Below are positions 48,950 through 57,682 of a stretch of 64,000 nucleotides of DNA, one piece after another. The notes beneath the pieces are model-generated. The model made no database searches and had not been told where the DNA came from. It saw only the letters and a list, made by a program, of their open reading frames with translations. The DNA is from Dyella nitratireducens (GTDB taxonomy: Bacteria; Pseudomonadota; Gammaproteobacteria; Xanthomonadales; Rhodanobacteraceae). The stretch lies in NCBI RefSeq assembly GCF_014642835.1, contig NZ_BMJA01000001.1:345940-409939 (forward strand). Direction: 5' to 3'. Numbering within the stretch: position 1 is the stretch's first letter; the number at the start of each line of letters is the position of its first letter. A program made the translations under genes and the position numbers.

Positions 48950-49795
48950 TCAATCAAACAACAAGTTATCGATAAGCCGGGTCGTTCCCAGGCGGGCCGC
49001 GATCAGCGCGACCAGACCCTCATGCTCGCCGTCCGCCGGCTCGGCCAGGTCTTCAGCACGCCGGATGGCGGCGTAATCGGGGACGAAACCGGCACGTTCC
49101 AGCTTGGATGCTGCCGCCTGCTCCACCACCTTGCGTGCGTGGCCCTTGGCGATCAGGTCGCGCATCTGCTGCAGGGTTTCGTAGATCAGCGGGGCTGTTG
49201 CCCGATCGTTCGGCGACAGGTACTGGTTGCGCGAACTCAGCGCCAGCCCGTCTTCGGCACGCAGCGTGGGTGCGCTCATCACTTTCACCGGCAGGGACAG
49301 ATCACGCACCAGACGCTCGATCACTTTCAACTGCTGGAAATCCTTCTGGCCGAAGATCGCGATGTCGGGCTGCACCAGGTTGAACAGTTTGCACACCACG
49401 GTCGCCACACCATCGAAATGGCCCGGGCGATGTGCGCCTTCCAGCGTTTCGGTGAGTTCCGGTACGTGCAGGCTCACGCTCCTGTCTGCACCGAACGGAT
49501 AGATCGTCGCGACGTCCGGTGCAAACAGCAGGTCGCACTCCGCTTCGGCCAGACCCACCTGATCCTGCGCAAGCGTGCGCGGGTAACGCTCAAAATCTTC
49601 GCCAGGCCCGAACTGCGTAGGATTGACGAACACACTGGCCACCACGCGATCGGTACGGGCGCGCGCCAGTTTCACCAGTGAATGATGCCCCGCGTGCAGG
49701 TTGCCCAGGGTCGGCACGAAGCCGATCGTGTGCCCTTGCGCGCGCCAGCCGCGAATGGTGGCGCGCAGGCCTGCTGCGTCTTGAAGCGTTTGCAT
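48950..49795 (-). CDS. panC: Pantothenate synthetase
   Basis: PanC joins pantoate and beta-alanine with ATP. The 281-residue protein has 'VPTLGNLHAGHHSLV' (HIGH-like HxGH), 'SVFVNPTQFGPGEDFERYPR', 'IFGQKDFQQL' and the KMSKS-like 'SSRNQYLS'. One small change is 'PTLGNLH' for the commoner PTMGALH. It starts 15 bp after panB. Confidence 0.97.
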   Translation of the reverse strand: MQTLQDAAGLRATIRGWRAQGHTIGFVPTLGNLHAGHHSLVKLARARTDRVVASVFVNPTQFGPGEDFERYPRTLAQDQVGLAEAECDLLFAPDVATIYPFGADRSVSLHVPELTETLEGAHRPGHFDGVATVVCKLFNLVQPDIAIFGQKDFQQLKVIERLVRDLSLPVKVMSAPTLRAEDGLALSSRNQYLSPNDRATAPLIYETLQQMRDLIAKGHARKVVEQAAASKLERAGFVPDYAAIRRAEDLAEPADGEHEGLVALIAARLGTTRLIDNLLFD

Positions 49796-49810
49796 GTAAT
49801 CAGATCTTCT

Positions 49811-50641
49811 TCAGTTGTAACCGTGTTCGGCCGCGGGGAATGCGCCGCTGCGCACGTCAGCGACGTAAGCGGCAATCGCCTCCTGCACCGAGCCGCGGCC
49901 GGCAAGGAAATCCTTGCTGAACTTGGGACGCTTGCCGGGCGTGATGCCCAGCATGTCGTAAATCACCAGCACTTGGCCATCGCAGTGCGGGCCAGCGCCA
50001 ATACCGATGACAGGAATGTCCAGTGCTTTGGTGACACGTTCACCCAGCGGCGTAGGCACCCCTTCCAGCACCAGAATGTTGGCACCGGCTTGCTGCACGG
50101 CCAGCGCTTCGCTCAGCACACGCTCCGCCGCTTCGTGTTCGCGGCCTTGCACCTTGTAGCCGCCGAACTTGTGCACGGACTGCGGCGTGAGCCCCAGATG
50201 CGCACACACTGGAATGGCGCGCTCCGTTAGCGCATGGATCGATTCAAGAATATGCGGCGCGGCGCCTTCAATCTTCACCATCGCCGCACCGGCCTCACCG
50301 ACCAGTCGCGCGCCGGCTTCCAACGCATAGTCGACGTTGCGATCGGCCATGAAGGGCATGTCGGCCACCAGCAACGTCGCAGACAAACCGCGCGCCACCA
50401 TGCCGGTGTGATAGACCATTTGGTCGAGCGTCACCGGCAGCGTGCTGCGTTGGCCTTGCACCACCATGCCCAGCGAGTCGCCGACCAATGCAACGTCAAC
50501 ACCGGCGATTTCCAGCTGCGTGGCGAAGCTCGCATCGTATGCGGTGAGCATCACGATCTTGCGCCCTTCCGCCTTCATCGCGTGCAAGTTAGGGACTGTC
50601 ACCGGCTTGCGGGCAGGAGCGCTGGCGTTTTCCACGTACAC
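49811..50641 (-). CDS. panB: 3-methyl-2-oxobutanoate hydroxymethyltransferase
   Basis: PanB makes ketopantoate from 2-oxoisovalerate and methylene-THF, the first committed pantothenate step. The 276-residue protein has 'MLTAYDASFATQLE', 'VDVALVGDSLGMVVQG', 'MPFMADRNVDYALEAGARLV', 'VKIEGA' and 'IPVIGIGAGPHCDGQVLV'. The start is GTG 50641, with AGAGGA about 8 bases upstream. Upstream genes on the strand are folK and pcnB. Confidence 0.97.
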   Translation of the reverse strand: MYVENASAPARKPVTVPNLHAMKAEGRKIVMLTAYDASFATQLEIAGVDVALVGDSLGMVVQGQRSTLPVTLDQMVYHTGMVARGLSATLLVADMPFMADRNVDYALEAGARLVGEAGAAMVKIEGAAPHILESIHALTERAIPVCAHLGLTPQSVHKFGGYKVQGREHEAAERVLSEALAVQQAGANILVLEGVPTPLGERVTKALDIPVIGIGAGPHCDGQVLVIYDMLGITPGKRPKFSKDFLAGRGSVQEAIAAYVADVRSGAFPAAEHGYN

Positions 50642-50695
50642 GGTGGTTCCTCTGATGTTGCGGTGAACAATTATCGGGCGCGGAACGGCCGCCGC

Positions 50696-51175
50696 TCAAG
50701 CGAGCGGTGTACAGCCTTGTGTATCAACGGCCCGTAGAAGGTCTGCGACCTTGCCCTGCCCGGGAACGTCCAGCTCGGGGGCGACATCATGCAGCGGCAG
50801 CAGCACGAAGGCACGATTGGCGATGTGTGGATGGGGCAAGGTCAAGCGCTCGCTGTTCACGGCCTTGCCGGCGACATACAGCAGATCCAGATCGAGCGTG
50901 CGTGGTCCCCAGCGTTCGCCGTTGCGCTCACGCCCTGCCGCGCGCTCGATATTCAGCAAAGCATCGAGCAGGTCATGCGGTTCCCGTGACGTTTCAATCG
51001 CCACCACCGCGTTGAGAAAATCCGGCTGATCGAGCTTACCCCACGGCGGGGTGCGATAAATGCGCGAGCGCGCGATCAGGCTGGTATCCGGCAACACCGC
51101 CAGCGCCTCGATGGCATCCAGCAGGTGTTGTTTTGAATCGCCAAGGTTGCTGCCTAGCGCGACATAAGCGCGCAT
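50696..51175 (-). CDS. folK: 6-hydroxymethyl-7,8-dihydropterin pyrophosphokinase (HPPK)
   Basis: FolK pyrophosphorylates the pterin precursor in folate synthesis. The 159-residue protein has the signatures 'YVALGSNLGD', 'RSRIYRTPPWGKLDQPDFLNAVV' and 'RWGPRTLDLDLLY'. Its ATG overlaps the pcnB stop by one base (TGATG), so the genes are translationally coupled as in E. coli. Confidence 0.97.
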   Translation of the reverse strand: MRAYVALGSNLGDSKQHLLDAIEALAVLPDTSLIARSRIYRTPPWGKLDQPDFLNAVVAIETSREPHDLLDALLNIERAAGRERNGERWGPRTLDLDLLYVAGKAVNSERLTLPHPHIANRAFVLLPLHDVAPELDVPGQGKVADLLRAVDTQGCTPLA

Positions 51176-52593
51176 CAGGCCGCCCCGGATTTGCCGGTGG
51201 TGGGCTTGCGTCGCCGCTTGCGCTTACGTGGTGCGGTTGCGCGCACCGGCTCTGCGTCGCTCGCTGAGTTGGCCTGGTGCAACGGCAGCGCGGCGGCCAG
51301 CGTTTCATGCGGCAATTGCTGGGCATGCGCCCACCACTGGCCAAGCTCACCGATCGCTGGCGATTCAGCCGCGCGCAGCAACAGGAAGTCGAACGCAGCC
51401 CGGAAACGCGGATGCGTCAGCAAGCGGAATACTTTCTTGCGCTGGATCTGTTCGAAACGCGGCTGCAGCGACCAGATTTCTTCCATGGTGATCGTGAAAC
51501 GCCGTGGGATCGCCACACGCTGGCACTGCTCGGCCACCACATGCACGGCGGCGCGGCTCCAGGCCTCGTTGACATCCTTGCCTTGCGTACTCCAGGTATG
51601 TGCCAGATCGCGCACTTCGCCCCACAACAGCACGGCGAACAGGAAGGCCGGCGTGACCGACTTGCCTTCGGCCACGCGTGCATCGGTGTTTTCCAGACCT
51701 TGCTCGATCAGCGCGCGCAGCGCCTTGTCGCCGCGCCTGAGTGCGCGGGCCGTAGCCGGGAACATGAACTTGAGCAGCCCGCATTCTTCGAGCATGCGGA
51801 AGCTCTTGCGGCCGTAGCCGGCCAGGAACATCTTCAGCGATTCGTCGAACAGCCGCGCCGGCGCCACGTTGCTGAGCAACGGCCCGAGTTGCGCGAACGG
51901 CGCGGACGCGGACGGATCGATGCGGAAATCCAGCTTGGCCGCCAAGCGCACAGCGCGCAGCATGCGCACCGGGTCTTCGCGATAGCGCGTGGCCGAATCG
52001 CCGATCAGGTGCAGCACGCCATTCTGCAGGTCCTGCATGCCGCCAACATAGTCGCGCACGGAGAAATCGCTGATGTCGTAGTACATCGCGTTGACGCGGA
52101 AGTCGCGGCGCAGCGCATCTTCTTCGATGGAGCCCCAGACGTTGTCGCGCACGATGCGGCCGTCGACGATGTGACGGTCACCCTCGACGCCTTCCTCTTC
52201 GCTGGCACCGCGGAATGTCGCCACTTCGATGATCTCGGTGCCGTACACCACGTGCGCGAGACGGAAGCGGCGGCCAATCAGGCGGCAGTTGCGGAATAGC
52301 TTCTTCACTTCTTCCGGCGTGGCGTTGGTGGCCACGTCAAAATCCTTGGGATGCCCGCCCAGCAACAGGTCGCGAACGGCGCCACCGACCAGATAGGCGT
52401 CGTAGCCGGCCTCGTTCAGGCGATAGAGCACCCGCAAGGCAGCCTTGCTGATGTTCTTGCGGGAAATCGTGTGCTGCTCGCGCGGAAAGATGCGCAGGGC
52501 AAGCTTGGCGTCGTTCCTGGCTGTGGGGTTCAAGCGATCGAAATCCTTGCGGGTTTCCAAATCCGGGGCGGTATGGCCGAGCATGTCCGGCAT
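51175..52593 (-). CDS. pcnB: Poly(A) polymerase I
   Basis: PcnB adds 3' poly(A) tails that promote RNA decay. The 472-residue protein carries the nucleotidyltransferase core 'YLVGGAVRDLLLGGHPKDFDVATNATPEEV', 'RNCRLIGRRFRLAHV' (the poly(A) polymerase rather than CCA-enzyme type), 'RREDPVRMLRAVRLAAKL'-like and a basic C-terminal tail (RKRKRRRKPTTGKSG). The start is uncertain: ATG at 52593 gives the length closest to E. coli; 52641 and 52584 are alternatives. folK follows with a one-base overlap. Confidence 0.94.
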   Translation of the reverse strand: MPDMLGHTAPDLETRKDFDRLNPTARNDAKLALRIFPREQHTISRKNISKAALRVLYRLNEAGYDAYLVGGAVRDLLLGGHPKDFDVATNATPEEVKKLFRNCRLIGRRFRLAHVVYGTEIIEVATFRGASEEEGVEGDRHIVDGRIVRDNVWGSIEEDALRRDFRVNAMYYDISDFSVRDYVGGMQDLQNGVLHLIGDSATRYREDPVRMLRAVRLAAKLDFRIDPSASAPFAQLGPLLSNVAPARLFDESLKMFLAGYGRKSFRMLEECGLLKFMFPATARALRRGDKALRALIEQGLENTDARVAEGKSVTPAFLFAVLLWGEVRDLAHTWSTQGKDVNEAWSRAAVHVVAEQCQRVAIPRRFTITMEEIWSLQPRFEQIQRKKVFRLLTHPRFRAAFDFLLLRAAESPAIGELGQWWAHAQQLPHETLAAALPLHQANSASDAEPVRATAPRKRKRRRKPTTGKSGAA

Positions 52594-52673
52594 GCTTCGA
52601 TGCCATCCTGTGCCGGCCTTAACACATTGTCCTGCAAGCATTCCTGCTTAGGCGAGGGCACTGTCTCAAGGCG

Positions 52674-52701
52674 TTGCCGGACGAGACAATTCAGCTATAC
52701 T
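52674..52701 (+). promoter_or_regulatory. Promoter of tRNA-Glu
   Basis: -35 TTGCCG (52674-52679), a 16-bp spacer and -10 TATACT (52696-52701) are followed by a GC-rich stretch (agcgcgc) near the expected start, like the discriminator of stringently controlled stable-RNA promoters. Confidence 0.7.
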
Positions 52702-52721
52702 AGCGCGCTTCGCAACAATCC

Positions 52722-52797
52722 GCTCCCATCGTCTAGTGGCCTAGGACACCGCCCTCTCAAGGCGGGAACACGAGTTCGAACCTCGTTGGGAGCGCCA
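52722..52797 (+). tRNA. tRNA-Glu (anticodon CTC)
   Basis: Acceptor arms GCTCCCA (52722-52728) and TGGGAGC (52787-52793) pair fully. The anticodon stem is CCGCC/GGCGG with loop CTCTCAA, so the anticodon is CTC, reading GAG. The T loop TTCGAAC and the encoded 3' CCA (52795-52797) are present. The D-arm 'tctagtggcctagga' resembles E. coli tRNA-Glu. Confidence 0.96.
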
Positions 52798-52849
52798 CCG
52801 CCCATTCAGTATGATCGGCTTTCCGATCCATAAGTAGGCACACGGCAGC

Positions 52850-53173
52850 ATGACCTTCGTCGTCACCGACAACTGCATCAAGTGCAAATACACCGATTGC
52901 GTCGAAGTCTGTCCCGTCGACGCGTTCCACGAAGGCCCCAATTTCCTCGCGATCAATCCTGACGAGTGCATCGACTGCACTTTGTGCGAGCCGGAGTGCC
53001 CGATCAATGCGATCTATCCGGAAGATGACGTTCCCGCCGGGCAGGAGCACTTCGTCAAGCTGAACAAGGAATTGGCCGAAGCATGGCCGGTGATCACGGT
53101 GCGCAAAGACGCGCTGCCGGATGCCAAGGAATGGGAGAACAAGCCGGAGAAGATCAAGCTGCTCGAACGCTGA
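52850..53173 (+). CDS. fdxA: 7Fe ferredoxin FdxA
   Basis: A 107-residue ferredoxin with one [3Fe-4S] and one [4Fe-4S] cluster, an electron carrier in the cytoplasm. The ligand pattern '[18 protein letters not shown]' followed by '[16 protein letters not shown]' and the extended C-terminal helix ('[18 protein letters not shown]') are typical of FdxA. It starts 52 bp after the tRNA and ends at a strong terminator. Confidence 0.97.
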   Translation: MTFVVTDNCIKCKYTDCVEVCPVDAFHEGPNFLAINPDECIDCTLCEPECPINAIYPEDDVPAGQEHFVKLNKELAEAWPVITVRKDALPDAKEWENKPEKIKLLER

Positions 53174-53194
53174 GCGTCGCTGATCCGGTACATA

Positions 53195-53228
53195 AAAAAA
53201 CGCCGCTCAATGAGCGGCGTTTTTGTTT
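53195..53228. terminator. Bidirectional terminator between fdxA and the BamC-like gene
   Basis: AAAAAAACGCCGCTCA-TGAGCGGCGTTTTTGTTT: an 8-10 bp GC stem with A-tract on one side and T-tract on the other, so it can end transcripts from both convergent genes. Confidence 0.92.
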
Positions 53229-53253
53229 GGGCCGTTCAAGCCGAGCGTGTTGC

Positions 53254-53847
53254 TCAACCCTTGCCACCCATGCGCGATTTCAGGCTGTCGACCACTTTGG
53301 CCACGGCCGCCGCCTCGCCCTGTGCACGCACTTCGCTCGAGCCTTGGCCGCTGCTGTTGACGGTAACCACGACTTGGCGCGGCGCCACGTTCGGGCCGGC
53401 TGAATGGCCGCCACCAATACCCAGCATGCGGCTGAGGAAGCCCGGCTTTTCTGCCGGTTGGTCGGAAGCCATCACACTCAGGCTGTAGCTGTGCGCAGCA
53501 TCGTCATGGCTCTGCAGCGTGCCGATTTCGCCGTTGCTCAGCGCCTCGCCCACGCGACGATAAGTGTTGTCCACGGTATCGGCCAGGATGAAACCGTCCG
53601 TGATCGTGCCGACGTTATTGCCCACGCGCGCCGTAGCGCCGTTCGCGGTTGGCTGGTTGCCGCCCGTCGGCGGAATCACCAGCGCGGCGCTGGCGTTCGG
53701 CGTATCCATGCCCGGCGGAATTTCCAGCGGCGATTGCTGCTTGGCCGTCTGCCAGGCTTTTTCGGAACGGAACATGCCGCAGCCCGAAAGGAGCAAGCCA
53801 GTCAAAACCAAGGCCGGCAGGGCGACGGCGAGGGAAGATTTCTTCAT
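53254..53847 (-). CDS. Lipoprotein at the bamC position (BamC/NlpB-like)
   Basis: A 197-residue lipoprotein: signal 'MKKSSLAVALPALVLTGLLLSGC' with lipobox LLSGC (Cys23). The residue after the cysteine is Gly, so an outer-membrane location is likely. The segment 'SPLEIPPGMDTPNASAALVIPP' resembles the N-terminal 'PLVIPPGL..P' stretch of BamC, the accessory lipoprotein of the outer-membrane barrel assembly complex, and the gene follows dapA as bamC (nlpB) does in E. coli. The protein is much shorter than E. coli BamC (about 340 residues); only one helix-grip-like domain could fit. Call based on context plus weak similarity. Confidence 0.65.
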   Translation of the reverse strand: MKKSSLAVALPALVLTGLLLSGCGMFRSEKAWQTAKQQSPLEIPPGMDTPNASAALVIPPTGGNQPTANGATARVGNNVGTITDGFILADTVDNTYRRVGEALSNGEIGTLQSHDDAAHSYSLSVMASDQPAEKPGFLSRMLGIGGGHSAGPNVAPRQVVVTVNSSGQGSSEVRAQGEAAAVAKVVDSLKSRMGGKG

Positions 53848-53895
53848 GTAGTGAATTCCGTTGTGTTCCGAAAGGATATTGAGAAGCCGGCCAGA

Positions 53896-54789
53896 TTATG
53901 CGGCATCCGCCAAGGATGCCAGAGTCGCCAAGGCCTTGCGCAGCTGCTCGCGCGCCGGACCCTGTTCCAGTTCCACCAGCGGCAGGCGGGGTACCGCCGT
54001 ACCCAGCCCCAGGTCCGGCAGGCCGGCCTTTACCGCGATGGGGTTGGGCGCGCAATTGAGCGCCTGCACCAGCGGTTCGAGCGCGGCGTTGCAGTGCGTG
54101 GTGGCTGCGCGGTCACCCGACGTGGCCGCATCGCACAACGCACGGAAAGCCCTGGGCGCCAGGTTGGCTACCACCGAGATGACGCCGGCGGCGCCTGCCA
54201 GCATGGCTTGCGCCCCGCTGCCATCGTCGCCGGACAGATAGACGAAATCCGACCGTACAAGTTCCGCGGTGTGCCGGATGCGCTCCGCATCGCTGCGCGC
54301 TTCCTTGATGCCGATGATCGCAGGGTGATCGCGCAACACCGCCGTGGTTTCCGGCGCCAGGTCGCACGCGGTACGACTAGGCACGTTGTAGAGGATGACC
54401 GGCAAACCACCGTGATCGGCCACTTCCAGGAAATGGCGGCGCAGGCCTTCCTGCGTGGGACGCACGTAATACGGCGCTACCACCAACGCGGCATCCGCGC
54501 CGAGCGAACGGGCACGTTTCGTAAGCGCTACGGTTTTGGCGGAACCGGCCTCGCCGGTTCCCGCAACGACCGGAATACGGCCACCGACATGCTCGACCGC
54601 GAAGGCCAGCAGTCGATCGTATTCATCGTGTTCGAGCATGTGGGCTTCGCCGGTGGAACCAGCGACGACCACCGCCTGGGTGCCGCCCGCGATCTGGAAA
54701 TCGAGCAGGCGGCCGAATGCCGCCAAGTCGAGCGCCCCATCCAAGCCGAATGGAGTGACCAGCGCGCAGACGCTTCCGTGAATCTTCAT
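53896..54789 (-). CDS. dapA: 4-hydroxy-tetrahydrodipicolinate synthase
   Basis: DapA condenses pyruvate with aspartate semialdehyde in lysine and meso-DAP synthesis. The 297-residue TIM barrel has 'GSTGEAHML' (the usual GTTGE), the tyrosine in 'LPVILYNVPSRTACDL' and the Schiff-base lysine in 'IIGIKEARSD'. ATG 54789 gives family length; the frame continues upstream to 54954 without similarity. The BamC-like lipoprotein gene follows by 48 bp; gcvR is divergent. Confidence 0.95.
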   Translation of the reverse strand: MKIHGSVCALVTPFGLDGALDLAAFGRLLDFQIAGGTQAVVVAGSTGEAHMLEHDEYDRLLAFAVEHVGGRIPVVAGTGEAGSAKTVALTKRARSLGADAALVVAPYYVRPTQEGLRRHFLEVADHGGLPVILYNVPSRTACDLAPETTAVLRDHPAIIGIKEARSDAERIRHTAELVRSDFVYLSGDDGSGAQAMLAGAAGVISVVANLAPRAFRALCDAATSGDRAATTHCNAALEPLVQALNCAPNPIAVKAGLPDLGLGTAVPRLPLVELEQGPAREQLRKALATLASLADAA

Positions 54790-54909
54790 GGCGCGATCCG
54801 CACAATACAAAATATGGACATGGCATCTTACTTGCGGGCTCGCGGGACGGGCAAGTAAGCTGGCGTATCGTTCGTCGTCATCCCGCACGACGCGGGGTCG
54901 CCACCATCC

Positions 54910-55473
54910 ATGTCCACCAACCCTTTCTCCGCGCGATCCAGCAACGACCATCAACTGCTGATCCAGACGCTGACGCCGGCCACACGTACGCCGCTGCTCG
55001 CACTGGCCCGGCGCATTGCCGATGCCGGCTGCAATTTGTCCGATGCACGCGTATCCACCATCGGTGCGGATACCTCACTCACCCTCCTCGCCAGCGGTGC
55101 CTGGGACGCGGTGGCCAAGCTCGAAACCGCACTGGCCAAACTGGCACGCGAGGAAGAGCTGCGTCTTACGCATTACCGCACCAATCTGCGCGAACCCAGC
55201 GGACACCTGCTGCCGTATCTGGTGGAAGTGGTGTCGTCCGATCGCCCCGGCATCCTGGTAAAGATCGTCGATTTCTTCAGCCGCCACGACATCAGCGTGG
55301 AGCAGCTGAGTTCCATGCGTTACCAGGCCATGCAGACGGGTGCCGCGATGTTCCAGGCGCAGTTCACGATCGGAGTACCGGACAAATTGCACATCGCCGC
55401 CTTGCGCGATGATTTCCTGGAGTTCTGCGATGGCCTGAATCTGGACGCCATCATGGACCCGGTGAAGTTCTAG
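54910..55473 (+). CDS. gcvR: Glycine cleavage system repressor-like ACT-domain protein GcvR
   Basis: A 187-residue protein of two ACT domains ('LLIQTLTPATRTPLLALARRIADAGCNL' and 'YLVEVVSSDRPGILVKIVDFFSRHDISVEQL'). GcvR in E. coli binds GcvA to repress the glycine cleavage operon. The gene order dapA-gcvR-bcp is the same as in E. coli, which supports the call. The regulatory target in this organism is not shown by the window. Confidence 0.87.
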   Translation: MSTNPFSARSSNDHQLLIQTLTPATRTPLLALARRIADAGCNLSDARVSTIGADTSLTLLASGAWDAVAKLETALAKLAREEELRLTHYRTNLREPSGHLLPYLVEVVSSDRPGILVKIVDFFSRHDISVEQLSSMRYQAMQTGAAMFQAQFTIGVPDKLHIAALRDDFLEFCDGLNLDAIMDPVKF

Positions 55474-55577
55474 GATGCGCCGCTTCCAGTCATCTGACAA
55501 GGCTGTTTCCGTCACATAACACGCGCTAGTCTCCGCTCCAGCAGTTGCTAAACGTAAGTCTGGCTACCGGAGAGCCC

Positions 55578-56039
55578 ATGCCCGAACTAGGCAAGAAAGT
55601 CCCCAAGCTGCAAGGCGTCACCGGCGACGGCAGTACGCTGAAGCTCGATTCACTGAAAGGCCAATGGGTAGTCATCTACTTCTACCCCAAAGACAGCACC
55701 CCGGGTTGCACCAACGAAGCCAAAGACTTCCGCGACCTCTATCCCAAGTTCAAAAAGCGCCATGCCGAGATCATCGGTGTCTCGCGCGACTCGGTGAAAT
55801 CCCACGCCAACTTCGCCAGCAAGCAGGAACTGCCGTTCCCGCTGGTATCCGATGCGGACGAAACCTGGTGCAGTGCTTTCGACGTGATCCACGAAAAAGT
55901 GCTGTACGGTAAACGTCACATGGGCGTGGTACGCAGTACCTTCCTGATCGATCCCGACGGCAAGCTCGCCGCGGAGTGGCGGGGCGTAAAAGTGCCCGGC
56001 CATGCCCAGGCGGTGCTCGACACCATTCCTGCTCGGTGA
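55578..56039 (+). CDS. bcp: Thiol peroxidase, Bcp/PrxQ-type peroxiredoxin
   Basis: A 153-residue peroxiredoxin that reduces hydroperoxides using thioredoxin. The peroxidatic cysteine lies in 'YFYPKDSTPGCTNEAKDF'; the usual resolving cysteine five residues later in many PrxQ proteins is replaced (CTNEAK rather than CTxExC), so it is of the single-cysteine PrxQ subgroup or uses another partner (C in 'ETWCSAFDV'). ATG 55578 has GGAGAG upstream. It follows gcvR. Confidence 0.94.
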   Translation: MPELGKKVPKLQGVTGDGSTLKLDSLKGQWVVIYFYPKDSTPGCTNEAKDFRDLYPKFKKRHAEIIGVSRDSVKSHANFASKQELPFPLVSDADETWCSAFDVIHEKVLYGKRHMGVVRSTFLIDPDGKLAAEWRGVKVPGHAQAVLDTIPAR

Positions 56040-56113
56040 GTCTTACGTCCGTCCACATCGCCATCGATTACGTGACGCAATCCATCCCTCCTGCCTCGTG
56101 AGGTTCCTTCCGC

Positions 56114-57493
56114 ATGACCGGAAGCAAGCGCATTTACGCCCTCGACACCAACGTGCTGCTGCATGATCCGACCTCGCTGTTCCGCTTCGAGGAGCACGAC
56201 GTCTTCATCCCGATGACCGTTCTGGAGGAACTGGATGAAAAGAAGAAAGGCGCCTCGGAAGTTTCCCGCAACGGGCGCCAGGTCAGCCGCTTTCTCAATG
56301 AATTGATCGAACGCGGCAACGGCCACGGCATCAGCAATGGCTTGGAACTGCAAAGCCCCCAAGGCGTCTCGCTCAGGCGCGGCGCGGCGGTTGGCCGGCT
56401 GTATTTCCAGCAACGCACCACCAATGGACATGGCAAGGCCGACAACCAGATTCTTTCCGCAGTCATCGAGCTGAAGGAAGAAAATCCGGGTCGCTCCGTC
56501 ATCCTGGTCACCAAGGACATCAACCTGCGCATCAAGGCCAAGATCTATGGCATCGATGCGGAGGATTACGAAAACGACCGTGCACTGGACGATTTCGCCC
56601 TGCTATATACCGGCTCGTCCGAACTGCCGGAGGATTTCTGGGATCGCCATCCGGAAGTGCAATCATGGAACGAACGCGGCCGCACCTTCTACAAAGTCGA
56701 TCGCCGCAAAGACGAGGATTGGCATCCGCAACAGTGTCTGTTTCTGCCCGGCGACAACAGCGTGGAACTTCGGGTGCTGCATGTCGACGAAGTGCGCGCC
56801 ACACTGGTGCTACTCGATGATCACAGCCACACCAATCACAGCGTGTGGGGCATTGCTTCGCGCAATCGCGAGCAGAATTTCGCGCTGAATGTACTGATGG
56901 ATCCCGATGTCGACTTCGTCACCCTGCTTGGTACTGCCGGCACCGGCAAGACCTTGCTGGCGCTCGCGGCAGGTTTGGCGCAGGTGATGGATCAACAGCG
57001 CTACCGCGAAATCATCATGACGCGCGCCACCGTGTCGGTTGGTGAAGACATCGGTTTTCTTCCCGGCACCGAAGAAGAAAAGATGACGCCGTGGATGGGT
57101 GCGCTCACCGACAACCTCGAAGTGCTCGCCAATCCGGAAGAAGGCGGTAGTTGGGGACGGCAGGCCACCAACGACCTGCTTGCCTCGCGCATCAAGATCC
57201 GTTCGCTCAATTTCATGCGCGGACGTACCTTTCTGTCGCGCTATCTGATCATCGATGAGGCGCAGAACCTCACGCCGAAGCAGATGAAAACGCTGATTAC
57301 GCGCGCGGGTCCTGGTACCAAGATCGTGTGCCTGGGCAATGTGGAGCAGATCGACACGCCTTACCTCACCGAAACCACCTCGGGTTTGACGTATGCAGTC
57401 GATCGCTTCAAGCATTGGGCGCATTCGGCACATATCACGCTGCGGCGTGGCGAGCGTTCGCGGTTGGCGGATTTTGCGTCCGAGGCGTTGTAA
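56114..57493 (+). CDS. PhoH family ATPase with N-terminal PIN domain
   Basis: A 459-residue protein: a PIN ribonuclease domain (residues about 5-150; 'IYALDTNVLLHDP' with acidic D, 'VFIPMTVLEELDEKKKG', 'LVTKDINLRIKA') fused to a PhoH ATPase/helicase domain with Walker A 'LLGTAGTGKTLLALAAGL' and Walker B 'YLIIDEAQNLTPKQM'. PhoH2-type proteins couple RNA unwinding to cleavage. It is 74 bp after bcp. Its physiological role in proteobacteria is unclear. Confidence 0.94.
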   Translation: MTGSKRIYALDTNVLLHDPTSLFRFEEHDVFIPMTVLEELDEKKKGASEVSRNGRQVSRFLNELIERGNGHGISNGLELQSPQGVSLRRGAAVGRLYFQQRTTNGHGKADNQILSAVIELKEENPGRSVILVTKDINLRIKAKIYGIDAEDYENDRALDDFALLYTGSSELPEDFWDRHPEVQSWNERGRTFYKVDRRKDEDWHPQQCLFLPGDNSVELRVLHVDEVRATLVLLDDHSHTNHSVWGIASRNREQNFALNVLMDPDVDFVTLLGTAGTGKTLLALAAGLAQVMDQQRYREIIMTRATVSVGEDIGFLPGTEEEKMTPWMGALTDNLEVLANPEEGGSWGRQATNDLLASRIKIRSLNFMRGRTFLSRYLIIDEAQNLTPKQMKTLITRAGPGTKIVCLGNVEQIDTPYLTETTSGLTYAVDRFKHWAHSAHITLRRGERSRLADFASEAL

Positions 57494-57550
57494 TGCTTCG
57501 CTATGCGAAGGCGCATCCCGATGTTCGCCGGGATGCCCTTCAGGGCAAAT

Positions 57551-57672
57551 CGTCATTCCGGCGAAAGCCGGAATCCAGTCAAGTACGATGTGCGAAGCAC
57601 GCAAAACCTTTTTATGTCGTGTGCTTGCGCACGGGTTTATTTAACTGGATTCCGGCTTCCGCCGGAATGACG
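57551..57672. repeat. REPIN-like inverted pair (gtcattccggcgaaagccgg variant)
   Basis: cgtcattccggcgaaagccggaatccagt is mirrored by actggattccggcttccgccggaatgacg. It ends 10 bases before the thiD GTG start, just upstream of its ribosome binding site. Confidence 0.82.
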
Positions 57673-57682
57673 AGCAAAGAGC

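Noticed and set aside
51277-52299. 340-codon plus-strand frame
   Set aside because: Antisense to pcnB; shadow frame.
53404-54858. 484-codon plus-strand frame over dapA and the lipoprotein gene
   Set aside because: It is fully antisense to two recognisable genes, with His/Arg/Gln-rich composition typical of shadow frames.
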